64,000 nucleotides of DNA, taken from NCBI RefSeq assembly GCF_002934365.1, contig NZ_PTIY01000002.1, positions 362,405-426,404 on the forward strand, given 5' to 3'. This document shows, piece by piece, positions 34,841 to 43,259 of this stretch. Source of the stretch: Methylobacter tundripaludum (lineage in GTDB: Bacteria; Pseudomonadota; Gammaproteobacteria; Methylococcales; Methylomonadaceae). Below the pieces are notes generated by a model, which had not been told where the DNA came from, did not search any database, and saw nothing but the letters and a program-made list of their open reading frames with translations. Numbering within the stretch: position 1 is the first letter of the stretch; each line of letters opens with the position of its first letter. Made by a program: the position numbers and the translations under genes.

Positions 34841-36259
34841 TTACAAGCCGGTATGGGCAGCCATGACGGCGGCGATAACGCTGGCCAGCACTTCGGGCCG
34901 GGGTTTATTGGAGTAATTGACCAGCTCCGGGTATTTATCGACAAAGCCGGTGTTGGAGGTGGCGGCCCGAAACTCGGGATGGCGCAGAATTTCCAGGTAA
35001 TAGGGGATGGTGGTTTTAATGCCGAACAAGCCCATGTCTTTTAACGCCCGTTCGCCGCGCTTGATCGCGTCTTCCCAGGTCATCGCGCTGACGATCACCT
35101 TGGCCAGCATGGAATCGTAATAAGGCGGTATTTCGTAGCCGGTATAAATCGCGGTGTCGGTACGCACGCCGGGGCCGCCGGGCGCATAGTAGCGGGAAAT
35201 CCGGCCGAAACTGGGCAAGAAGCCGTTTTGAGGATCTTCGGCATTAATCCGAAACTGGATCGCATAGCCGCGCCGGACAATTTCGTGTTGTTTGAAACGC
35301 AAGGTCAATCCGGCGGCCACCCGTATTTGCTCTTCGACGATGTCCACGCCGGTCACCGTTTCGGTAATGGTATGCTCAACCTGAACGCGGGTATTCATTT
35401 CCATAAAATAAAAACGATCCTTATCGTCGAGCAAAAATTCCACGGTACCGGCATTGGTATAACCGACGGCTTTGGCGGCAAGCACCGCAAGACCGCCGAT
35501 GTATTGGCGTTGCGCTTCGTCCAGCTGCGGAGACGGGGCGATTTCGATCAGCTTTTGATTGCGCCGTTGGATGGAGCAGTCGCGTTCGTAAAGATGGATG
35601 GTATTGCCGTGATGGTCGGCCAACACCTGGACTTCAACATGCTTGGGGTTAATCACGCATTTTTCCAAAAATACGTCGGCGCTGCCGAAAGCTTTGGTCG
35701 CCTCGGAAATAACCCGTTGGTAATTGCGCTGCAATTCCTCGGCATTGTCGCAGCGGCGTATGCCGCGTCCGCCGCCGCCCGATGTCGCTTTAAGCATGAC
35801 CGGGTAACCGATGCTTTCGGCCACCACAAGCGCCTGTTCAACATTGTCCAGATTGCCGTCGGAGCCGGGCGTTACCGGAATGCCCGCCGCAATCATCGCT
35901 TTTCGGGCTTCGGTCTTATCGCCCATGCGGTGGATCACATCCGCATCGGGGCCGATGAAAACAATGCCGCGCTCTTTGCAGATCCTGGCGAATTGCGCGT
36001 TTTCGGACAGGAAGCCGTAACCCGGATGAATCGCGTCGCAACCTGTCGCCGCAGCCAAATCGACCAGCGCATAAACGTTAAGATAACCGGCTAAAGGCTC
36101 GCTGCCGATGCAATAAGATTCGTCGGCCTTTTTTACATGCAGCGCAAAACGATCCGCATCCGAATAAATGGCGACCGAGCGTATGCCCATTTCGGCACAG
36201 GCGCGAATAATCCGCACCGCAATTTCGCCCCGATTGGCAATCAGGATTTTACGTAACAT
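34841..36259 (-). CDS. pycA: Pyruvate carboxylase subunit A (biotin carboxylase)
   Basis: A 472-residue ATP-grasp biotin carboxylase: KILIANRGEIAVRIIRACAE, HPGYGFLSENAQFA, the glycine-rich KATSGGGGRGIRRC loop, the catalytic stretch FMEMNTRVQVEHTITE and EEQIRVAAG. It carboxylates the biotin carried by PycB. AccC of acetyl-CoA carboxylase is nearly identical in motifs; the adjacent pycB decides the assignment. It starts six bases after the TetR-type regulator gene, so regulator, pycA, pycB and sua5 form one operon. Confidence 0.87.
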   Translation of the reverse strand: MLRKILIANRGEIAVRIIRACAEMGIRSVAIYSDADRFALHVKKADESYCIGSEPLAGYLNVYALVDLAAATGCDAIHPGYGFLSENAQFARICKERGIVFIGPDADVIHRMGDKTEARKAMIAAGIPVTPGSDGNLDNVEQALVVAESIGYPVMLKATSGGGGRGIRRCDNAEELQRNYQRVISEATKAFGSADVFLEKCVINPKHVEVQVLADHHGNTIHLYERDCSIQRRNQKLIEIAPSPQLDEAQRQYIGGLAVLAAKAVGYTNAGTVEFLLDDKDRFYFMEMNTRVQVEHTITETVTGVDIVEEQIRVAAGLTLRFKQHEIVRRGYAIQFRINAEDPQNGFLPSFGRISRYYAPGGPGVRTDTAIYTGYEIPPYYDSMLAKVIVSAMTWEDAIKRGERALKDMGLFGIKTTIPYYLEILRHPEFRAATSNTGFVDKYPELVNYSNKPRPEVLASVIAAVMAAHTGL

Positions 36260-36265
36260 AAGCGT

Positions 36266-36958
36266 TTATTCCTTATCAAAACTTGTCGATTGCAAGCTGG
36301 AAAACACCAAATCTTCCAGAAACCTTACAATTTCCGCCTCATCTTTATTTTTGCCGAAGTCGGTCAGCGACGGCAGATGATTCATAAAAAAATTCTGGAA
36401 ATGCGCCACTTCAATAATGGTGGACGCTAATGATTTCGGGTATTTGTATCGGGGGTTACACTCCAAAATCATATTGCCGATAACCGCGCAAAGATCCTTG
36501 TAAGGTTTAAACAAGTGATCCTTGTTATCTTCGGATACTCGTTTGTTCAAATAGGCTTTGGTGCCTTCGGTAATAATGATTTGGTGAAGGAGGCTTTCAT
36601 CGACGTAACTGGTTCTGATGTCGTCTTCCACCGTGGTAGCCAGCAAGTTAATGACCCTTTTTAGCTTAACAACCGGGTCGTTAATGTTGTTGGTCTGAAA
36701 GCTGACCTGATATTCAAGCCAGCTCCAATACCAGGCGGTAAGATAGATCAGTAGCCTATGCTTGTTTTCAAAATACCGGTAAATGCCCGCCTCGGTTGTG
36801 CCGATAGCTTCCGCCAGTTTTTTAAAGGTGAACGCTTCAAACCCGTTAAGGTGAATTAACTGAATGCTGTGCAGAATGATTTTTTTGCCCAGTTCGGATT
36901 GCTCGGGATCCCTGAGAAATAATTTTTCATTCATTTTAATTTGCAACTGTATTTCCAT
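36266..36958 (-). CDS. TetR-family transcriptional regulator
   Basis: A 230-residue regulator with a TetR DNA-binding domain at about residues 25-75 (IQLIHLNGFEAFTFKKLAEA, then IGTTEAGIYRYFENKHRLL). The C-terminal ligand or dimer domain has no recognisable specificity. It stands first in the pyruvate carboxylase operon and diverges from the bestrophin gene. A perfect 19-bp palindrome in the divergent gap (37069-37087) is the likely operator, so it probably controls both its own operon and the bestrophin gene. Confidence 0.87.
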   Translation of the reverse strand: MEIQLQIKMNEKLFLRDPEQSELGKKIILHSIQLIHLNGFEAFTFKKLAEAIGTTEAGIYRYFENKHRLLIYLTAWYWSWLEYQVSFQTNNINDPVVKLKRVINLLATTVEDDIRTSYVDESLLHQIIITEGTKAYLNKRVSEDNKDHLFKPYKDLCAVIGNMILECNPRYKYPKSLASTIIEVAHFQNFFMNHLPSLTDFGKNKDEAEIVRFLEDLVFSSLQSTSFDKE

Positions 36959-37068
36959 AGATTTCCGATGTGGCTTGTTTTCTGACTATTAATGCATTTG
37001 ATCCGGTTGCTTTAGCACGTTCTACGCGCATTGGAAAAAATGATAGCCGAAAGTATTGCAATTTGTAA

Positions 37069-37087
37069 AGATAGTATTACTATCTTA
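37069..37087. promoter_or_regulatory. Probable operator of the TetR-type regulator
   Basis: AAGATAGTATTACTATCTT is a perfect inverted repeat with nine-base arms around a single central base. It lies 50 bases before the bestrophin ATG and 110 bases before the regulator start, in the only divergent gap next to the regulator. Confidence 0.7.
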
Positions 37088-37136
37088 AACGAATGGTTTT
37101 GCTGTTTTTATTTTTATTCTAAATCGTGAGCAGAGT

Positions 37137-38060
37137 ATGAAAGAATCTTTACCGTTACATAGCAACAAGGACGAATCTCCGGTTTTTTTGCGTGGAGCTT
37201 TAATGTGGCGGGGTTCGGTTACGCCGCGTATTTTTTTCAGCCTGCTGTTAATGACTTGTTACTGTTTGTTAATAGTTGCATTGGATCAATACTGGCGACC
37301 TTTACCGCATCTTGCCGTGACTCCGTTCGAATATACCGGCGTGGTGCTCGGTTTGGTTCTGGTGTTTCGAACCAATGCAGGTCACGAACGCTGGTGGGAG
37401 GCTCGGAAATTATGGGGAGGCATTGTTAATCAAAGCAGAAACATTGCCATCGAGGCTTTAAGCTACGGCGATATTTTGAGTATCGGTTCTCAAGAGGGGG
37501 GGTGGCGTAAAGAAATGGTGAAGTGGACCGTTGCATTCTCATTTGCAGCGAGAGAATCTCTGCGCAACGGCAAAAACTTCGATGATTTAACCGATTTACT
37601 GAGCGAGCAGGAGCTTGATGCGCTGACATCCGCTGCACACATGCCGCTGTTTGTTGCCGGTAAAATAGCGGAATTATTGCAGCAGGCACGGCTTAGTCGT
37701 CATATCGATGGCTTTGTCTTTATGGAAATGGAGAGTCAACGGATTTTGCTGATCGATCACATCGGGGCTTGTGAAAGAATCCTGAAAACGCCCATGCCAT
37801 TGGTTTACGCAATCAAAGTAAGACGATTCATTTTGATGTTCTTATTATTACTGCCGTTTTCATTAATAGAAAATTTGGGCTTCAGCGCGGTATTTGTTTT
37901 TTTTCTAGTGGCTTATCCATTGCTGTCTTTGGACAGAATTGGTATTGAGCTGCAAAATCCATTCGACACCAAGAATTTAAGCCACTTACCCTTGCATACT
38001 ATTTGCGACACTATAAAACTTCATTGTCTGGCATTGCTAAAACAGTCGCAGCCACAGTAA
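37137..38060 (+). CDS. Bestrophin-family anion channel
   Basis: A 307-residue membrane protein of the bestrophin/UPF0187 family: RGALMWRGSVTPRIFFSLLL, FEYTGVVLGLVLVFRTNAGH, ERWWEARKLWGGIVNQSRN, and later ERILKTPMPLVYAIKVRRF with the pore-lining region. IELQNPFDTKNLSHLPLHTI at the C-terminus is also typical. Bacterial members form pentameric channels of anion or sodium specificity. The TetR-type operator upstream suggests regulation by the divergently encoded regulator. Confidence 0.9.
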   Translation: MKESLPLHSNKDESPVFLRGALMWRGSVTPRIFFSLLLMTCYCLLIVALDQYWRPLPHLAVTPFEYTGVVLGLVLVFRTNAGHERWWEARKLWGGIVNQSRNIAIEALSYGDILSIGSQEGGWRKEMVKWTVAFSFAARESLRNGKNFDDLTDLLSEQELDALTSAAHMPLFVAGKIAELLQQARLSRHIDGFVFMEMESQRILLIDHIGACERILKTPMPLVYAIKVRRFILMFLLLLPFSLIENLGFSAVFVFFLVAYPLLSLDRIGIELQNPFDTKNLSHLPLHTICDTIKLHCLALLKQSQPQ

Positions 38061-38140
38061 CCCATACTGGATTTTTCGATAAAAACCACTAGCAACGCAA
38101 AATTGAAAAACCTATCGGTTAAAACCAAAAAGCTTTTGTG

Positions 38141-39061
38141 TTATTCCAATCTAAGCACATCCACAGACACCGATAGGGTATGCTGTCCGCCTCCGAAGGC
38201 TATACCTTTTAGTGGCGTGACATCGGTGTAATCGCGGCCCCAGGCCAACGTGATATGCTGGTCGAACGGCACTTTATTATTGGTCGGATCGAATTCCAGC
38301 CAACCGCTACTCGGCACATAAACCGCAAACCAGGCATGCGATGCATCCGCTCCGACCAAACGCTGTTTGCCCGGTTCCGGCTGGGTTTCTATATAGCCGC
38401 TGACGTAACGCGCCGCAATACCGAAAGAGCGCAAGCAGCCAATCGCCAGATGGGCAAAATCCTGGCATACGCCGCGGCGGGAATGCAGCACGTCGGATAA
38501 CGGCGTGGCAATCGTGGTCGTGCTCGGGGCGTAAGTAAAGTCGGCATGGATGCGCCGCATCAGATCAGCCACCACCTGCACCAAGGGCCGGTTGGGCAGA
38601 AAAGAGCTTTGTGCGTAATCGGCCAGTTCGGCGCTGGTGCTCACCAGCGGAGAGTCCAGCAGATAAAGCTTGGCATCCAGCAGCTCATCATCGAAATCCT
38701 GCGGTACACACTGATTTTGCAGCAGCGATTGCCCCGGCGCTCCCTGCAACTGGTCGCGCACTTGCTCCCACGTCAGCGAACCGGCCAAATCGCCGCAGCT
38801 TGGCTTCGGAAACACGCTGACGTCACTGACCGCAGTGACCGTCAAGCGTTGATGCGCTTGTTGTACGGCGAAATAGGCCACACGGTTGCCGAAGAAATCC
38901 AGGCGTTCGTGGAAGTCGTTAGGCTCGGGACTGATCTCAAACCGGCTGGCGTGGCATTGCTGGCGCCAGAAATCACGGGGTTGCAACCGGGCTTCGTTCT
39001 GGCATAAGCCGACCAACTGACTGTATTGGTACAGAGTGCTGTGGGTGATGCGGTATTTCAC
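38141..39061 (-). CDS. Transglutaminase-like protein, partner of the ATP-grasp/alpha-E fusion
   Basis: A 306-residue protein with the N-terminal beta domain (KYRITHSTLYQYSQLVGLCQ), then a transglutaminase core with Cys (RRGVCQDFAHLAIGCLRSFG), His (GADASHAWFAVYVP) and Asp (WLEFDPTNNKV), and a typical ending GRDYTDVTPLKGIAFGGG. It is the second gene of a two-gene operon: it overlaps the ATP-grasp/alpha-E fusion gene by four bases (ATGA). This pairing is common in proteobacteria and was the basis for predicting that these enzymes act on the amide bonds made by the ATP-grasp partner. Confidence 0.9.
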   Translation of the reverse strand: MKYRITHSTLYQYSQLVGLCQNEARLQPRDFWRQQCHASRFEISPEPNDFHERLDFFGNRVAYFAVQQAHQRLTVTAVSDVSVFPKPSCGDLAGSLTWEQVRDQLQGAPGQSLLQNQCVPQDFDDELLDAKLYLLDSPLVSTSAELADYAQSSFLPNRPLVQVVADLMRRIHADFTYAPSTTTIATPLSDVLHSRRGVCQDFAHLAIGCLRSFGIAARYVSGYIETQPEPGKQRLVGADASHAWFAVYVPSSGWLEFDPTNNKVPFDQHITLAWGRDYTDVTPLKGIAFGGGQHTLSVSVDVLRLE

Positions 39062-41622
39062 GGTTCATCCTCCTCCGGTTGCGTCGGCGTCATCAGTTGC
39101 GGCATTTGAGAGTGGCTGAAATAGGCTTGAGCGAGCACTTCGTAAAGCCGCCACAGCCTCTCCGTCATCGCCGACAACACGCTTTCCAGTTCGGCGTAAA
39201 CGCCCGTCTCGCCATCAACTTTAACCAGCTCGGACACCTTGACCAAGCGCAAATCGGTGTAGGCTCTGAGTATCAGACATTCTTCCTCACTCAACTGGCC
39301 CTTGCCGCGTTCCCTGGGCAATGCGCCGATATGATCGGATAACTGGTGCAATTGATAGGCCAGTGAGCGGGGGTGGGCCTCATCCAACAGCAATAACGCC
39401 AATACCATCGGCAACTGGATGAATGAGCGGTAGCGGCGCCGGTAAATGCTCAAACTGTCGGTGGAGACCAATACCGCTTCCAGCAGCTGGTTTTGCAGAT
39501 TCGCCTCGTGACACTGCACCACCGTGGCGCGCAGCAAAGCGACCAAGGCCAATGCCTGTTCCAGGCGGCGGCCGCTATCGAGCATCAGCCAACCGGCTTC
39601 GCGGGTCATGCTTTCAGTGGTCAAGCCGATAAATGCGACAAAACCGGTAATTAAATCATCCAGATTCTTTTGCAGTTGTTCCTGATCGCACTCGCCATTG
39701 ACGACCCGTTGCTGCCAGCGCCGTTGAATATTATCGACGCAACGCCAGGTATCCTGGGACCAGACATCGCGAATGCTGAACGCGGTTTGAGCGAATGCTT
39801 GAATGTTGGCGGCCAGCGTTCCGGCGCGATGGGCATTTTTGGCGAGCGCCAGCAAGTCGTTGAAGGGCTCTTTCAGTGCCGCCGCATCGCCCCGGATGAA
39901 GCCCGGATAGGTGCCGGTGACTTGAGTCATCGCGCACAACAATACGTTCAGGCACTGGCTGCCCGATGGATCGTCAAATTCACGAATTTCCGTTAACTTT
40001 AACAATATCGTGCGCATCAGGCGGGTAGCGGCTTTGATGCGCTCCAGATACCGTCCGACCCAAAACAGGTTGTTGGCGGCGCGGCTGGTTAAGGGTTCGG
40101 CGGCTGCGGACAGGATTACATCCCGGCCGGGTTGAAACCACAAGCTGACCTGCTTGTCCGGCTCATCGGCCAACACCCAGGTGTCTTTGCTGACTCCGCC
40201 CGCCTGATTGGAAACGATAAAATCGTTTTGCTGGCGGGCGACCCGGGTCAGCCCGCCGGGCATCACTTGATAGCCGTCGCCGCCGGCGACCGCAAAGCTG
40301 CGCAACACCGCAAAACGCGGCTCAATATGGTGGTCGATAAACGCGGGTACTGTAGAAAAACTGACCTGCTCCTGGCCGACATAACAATACGGCTTGGCGA
40401 TAATGGCGGCGCGTAAACGTTCTTTTTCCTTACTGCTCAGCAAGCCGCCGAACAGGGTGCAATTCCCTGAATTGCGATTGACCGGCTTGATCACCAGCCG
40501 GTCAAGATTTTGCAGCACAAAATCCCGCTCGCGGCGCTGGCCGCACCACCAGGTGGCGATTGAAGGCAGCATCAATTCCTGGTTTAAAAAATACCGCGAG
40601 AGCCGGGGCAAAAACGCCAGTAATCCGGGGTTTTCCAGTACGCTGCAGCCTAAAGGGTTGGCAATCGCCACATGGTTTCGGCGCACGGCTTCGAGTAATC
40701 CGGCAGCCCCCAAGCGGGAAGCGCTGCGCAGTTCCAGCGGATCGCAGAAAGTGTCGTCGACACGCCGCAAAATAACGTCAACCGGTTGCAGGCCATCCAG
40801 GGATTTAAGCCAGACCCGGCCGTCGCGCACGGTCAGGTCGTCGCCCTGGACCAGGGTGAAACCGAGGTAAGACGATAAATAGGCATGCTCAAAATAGGTT
40901 TCATTCAGCGACCCCGGCGTAAGTATGACTATTCTCGGATCTTCCTTGTTATGCGGCGCAATATCAGCCAGTCCCTTGCGCAAGGCCTTAAAAAAACCGG
41001 AAAGCCGGTGTACTTGCATGTCCCGGAAAACGTCAGGAAGTACGCGCGTCATCACGGTGCGGTTTTCCAACGCATAGCCGATGCCGGAAGGCGCCTGGCT
41101 GCGATCATTCAACACCCACATGCGGCCGTTATGGCCACGGGCAAGGTTGGCTGAATGAACAATCAGTTGGCGTTGCAGCTGGGGCAGGGCGCCCATGCAA
41201 GGATGCAAAAAACCGTTGTGCGCCATCACCAGCTCACTGGGCAGCAGGCCTTTTTTTAACAACAGTTGTTTGCCGTAGATGTCTTTTAAAACAAGATTCA
41301 GCAGCTCGGCGCGCTGTTTAAGGCCCGCTTCAATAAGCCGCCATTCTTCACTGCCGATCGGCAGCGGAACGGGATCAAGCCGCCAGGGCCGCGAGAGTTT
41401 TTGCGTATCGCCGTAAACATTGTAAGTGACGCCGTTGTCTCTTAACAGGCGCTGGGCCTCGCGGCGGCGCAACTCCAGCTGTTCGCCGCCCAGAGCCGTC
41501 ATGGCGCCCATAAAGCGTTCCCAGTGAGGCAACGCTTTATTGTCTTGGGCAACCATTTCATCGTAAACGCCAAGTTGGGTGGCGTAAAACTGCGCGCCAA
41601 TAGCGTTGGCTGATTCGTTCAC
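39058..41622 (-). CDS. Circularly permuted ATP-grasp ligase fused to alpha-E domain
   Basis: An 854-residue fusion. The first ~490 residues are a circularly permuted ATP-grasp (DUF404/DUF407) domain: RPWRLDPVPLPIGSEEWRLI, VLNDRSQAPSGIGYALENRT, VIKPVNRNSGNCTLFGGLLS and SNQAGGVSKDTWVL. From about residue 500 comes the alpha-helical alpha-E domain, starting AANNLFWVGRYLERIKAATR. Both halves have separate homologues at 48444-49895 and 49895-50833, so the window has a fused and a split version. The DUF404/407 part is predicted to form peptide-like amide bonds. The glycine-rich KPVNRNSGNC differs from the KPANESGGYG of the split copy, which may mean altered catalysis. It overlaps the transglutaminase gene by four bases. 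Confidence 0.9.
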   Translation of the reverse strand: MNESANAIGAQFYATQLGVYDEMVAQDNKALPHWERFMGAMTALGGEQLELRRREAQRLLRDNGVTYNVYGDTQKLSRPWRLDPVPLPIGSEEWRLIEAGLKQRAELLNLVLKDIYGKQLLLKKGLLPSELVMAHNGFLHPCMGALPQLQRQLIVHSANLARGHNGRMWVLNDRSQAPSGIGYALENRTVMTRVLPDVFRDMQVHRLSGFFKALRKGLADIAPHNKEDPRIVILTPGSLNETYFEHAYLSSYLGFTLVQGDDLTVRDGRVWLKSLDGLQPVDVILRRVDDTFCDPLELRSASRLGAAGLLEAVRRNHVAIANPLGCSVLENPGLLAFLPRLSRYFLNQELMLPSIATWWCGQRRERDFVLQNLDRLVIKPVNRNSGNCTLFGGLLSSKEKERLRAAIIAKPYCYVGQEQVSFSTVPAFIDHHIEPRFAVLRSFAVAGGDGYQVMPGGLTRVARQQNDFIVSNQAGGVSKDTWVLADEPDKQVSLWFQPGRDVILSAAAEPLTSRAANNLFWVGRYLERIKAATRLMRTILLKLTEIREFDDPSGSQCLNVLLCAMTQVTGTYPGFIRGDAAALKEPFNDLLALAKNAHRAGTLAANIQAFAQTAFSIRDVWSQDTWRCVDNIQRRWQQRVVNGECDQEQLQKNLDDLITGFVAFIGLTTESMTREAGWLMLDSGRRLEQALALVALLRATVVQCHEANLQNQLLEAVLVSTDSLSIYRRRYRSFIQLPMVLALLLLDEAHPRSLAYQLHQLSDHIGALPRERGKGQLSEEECLILRAYTDLRLVKVSELVKVDGETGVYAELESVLSAMTERLWRLYEVLAQAYFSHSQMPQLMTPTQPEEDEP

Positions 41623-41694
41623 GTTGCGGCCTGTTGCCCTGTAATTAACGGGTAGATAATGAGTTTATGATTCCCCTGATGACACTGCACGATG

Positions 41695-41780
41695 AATAAA
41701 AAAGGCGAAAGACGAAAGGCGAAGGGCGAAAAAAACCACCGTTCAGCTTTCTCCTTTCGCCTTTTGTCTTTCATTTTATT
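41695..41780. repeat. Purine-rich-arm hairpin element
   Basis: The left arm, about 41695-41725, is built from repeats of the form GAAAGRCGAAAGGCGAA, and the right arm 41753-41780 is close to its reverse complement (CCTTTCGCCTTTTGTCTTTC). The two arms can pair over about 20 bases with small bulges. It lies between citrate synthase and the ATP-grasp fusion gene. Similar elements are at 51363 and 58051. Confidence 0.6.
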
Positions 41781-41832
41781 AGTCAAACCCGTGTCATCCG
41801 GGTCATTACGCATTCATCAACTATCCGGGACA

Positions 41833-43137
41833 TCAAGGCCGTTGTTCAATATTTTGATAGTGGCGTAACGGCTCTCCTACATAAATCTGACGGGGACGGG
41901 TAATGACCACTTGCTCGCCGTGCAGCATTTCACGCCAATGCGCCAACCAGCCGGGCATACGGCCGATAGCGAATAACACGGTGAACATATTGGTAGGTAT
42001 GCCTGCGGCCCGAAGAATCAATCCCGAATAAAAATCGACATTCGGATACAGTTTCCGGGAGATGAAATAGTCGTCGCTTAAGGCGATTTCTTCCAGTTTT
42101 TTGGCAATATCGAACAAAGGATCGCTGACGCCCATTTTGCTGAATAATTTGTCGCATTGTTTTTTTAATACCATTGCGCGGGGGTCAAAATTCTTATAAA
42201 CGCGATGGCCGAAGCCCATCAATCGGCTGGTTGAGTTTTTGTCTTTTGCCTGATTGATAAATTCGGTGCCGTCGCCGCCGGCGGCATGTATCTGCTCAAG
42301 CATTTGGATAACCTGCTGGTTCGCGCCGCCGTGACGCGGTCCCCAAAGCGATGAAATGCCTGCCGACGCCACCGCATAGACATTCGCCATACTCGACCCC
42401 GCGGTACGCACCGACGAGGTGCTGCAATTTTGTTCATGGTCGGCATGCAGGATCAGGAACATATCGATGGCGCGGACAATATCGTCATCCAATTGGTAAT
42501 CCCGTACCGGCGATGAGAACATCATATTAAGGAAGTTGCGCACATACTTGAGTTTGTAGGACGGATAAATCAGCGGTTCGCCGATCGATTTTTTATATGA
42601 AAAAGCCGCGATAGTGCGTACCTGTGAAACCAGGTTGATAACGACCTGCATTTCCGTAGCGCTGTCGAGCCGGTCGGGAAGCGGGTAAAACGTCGATAAT
42701 GACGCCACCATGGTCGCCAAAATCCCCATCGGATGCGAGCCGCGCGGGAAGCCGTTAAAAAAATGATGCATGTCTTCGTGAATAATCGAAGACTCATTGA
42801 GATTGGTCGAAAACTCCAACAGTTGCCGGCTGTTGGGTAACTCGCCGTTCAGCAGCAGATAGGCCACTTCAATAAAACGTGAATTTTCGGCCAATTCCTC
42901 GATAGGATAACCGCGATAACGGAGTACGCCTTTCTCGCCGTCAATATAGGTGATCGCGCTTTCGCAACTGGCCGTATTGCCGTAGCCTTCATCCAGAGTC
43001 ACGTAACTGCTTTGACTGCGCAACTTGGAGATGTCGATGGCTTTTTCACCCTCGATCCCTATCAAGGTGGGCAATGAGTAGTTTTTGTTATCCAGCGTCA
43101 ATACCGCCGGGGGTAACTGCTTCAATTTATCGGTCAT
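41833..43137 (-). CDS. gltA: Citrate synthase (type II)
   Basis: A 434-residue hexameric-type citrate synthase: GYGNTASCESAITYIDGEKG near the N-terminus, the His-containing LHADHEQNCSTSSVRTAGSS, GPRHGGANQQVIQML, GFGHRVYKNFDPRA, and VDFYSGLILRAAGIPTNMFT with the catalytic Asp and Arg region. It condenses oxaloacetate and acetyl-CoA. It lies between the two amidoligase modules but has no visible functional link to them; the oxaloacetate from the pyruvate carboxylase genes would feed it. Confidence 0.96.
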   Translation of the reverse strand: MTDKLKQLPPAVLTLDNKNYSLPTLIGIEGEKAIDISKLRSQSSYVTLDEGYGNTASCESAITYIDGEKGVLRYRGYPIEELAENSRFIEVAYLLLNGELPNSRQLLEFSTNLNESSIIHEDMHHFFNGFPRGSHPMGILATMVASLSTFYPLPDRLDSATEMQVVINLVSQVRTIAAFSYKKSIGEPLIYPSYKLKYVRNFLNMMFSSPVRDYQLDDDIVRAIDMFLILHADHEQNCSTSSVRTAGSSMANVYAVASAGISSLWGPRHGGANQQVIQMLEQIHAAGGDGTEFINQAKDKNSTSRLMGFGHRVYKNFDPRAMVLKKQCDKLFSKMGVSDPLFDIAKKLEEIALSDDYFISRKLYPNVDFYSGLILRAAGIPTNMFTVLFAIGRMPGWLAHWREMLHGEQVVITRPRQIYVGEPLRHYQNIEQRP

Positions 43138-43181
43138 TTTAAGTCAATCTCCAAATCTGTTGGCGTTGCCATCAGTTAATG

Positions 43182-43232
43182 AGGGTGCGCTGTGCGTACC
43201 TTCGGCGTTCAATGGTACGCACAGCATACCCT
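43182..43232. repeat. Imperfect 19-bp palindromic repeat
   Basis: AGGGTGCGCTGTGCGTACC (43182-43200) pairs with 43214-43232 with one wobble and one mismatch around 13 bases. This GTGCGCTGTGCG family is met in many proteobacterial intergenic regions. It sits between the DUF2126 gene end and the start of citrate synthase, and could end transcription of the former. Confidence 0.65.
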
Positions 43233-43259
43233 ACGCGGTTATATCTGCACACGCCGGCA

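Noticed and set aside
32996..36259. Sodium-pumping oxaloacetate decarboxylase
   Set aside because: The biotin carboxylase partner is present and the OadB/OadG membrane subunits are absent, so pyruvate carboxylase fits better.
41625..41645. GG-N10-GC string before the ATP-grasp/alpha-E fusion gene
   Set aside because: The -24 half is AGGGC, and the position is within a few bases of the start codon, so it cannot act as its promoter.
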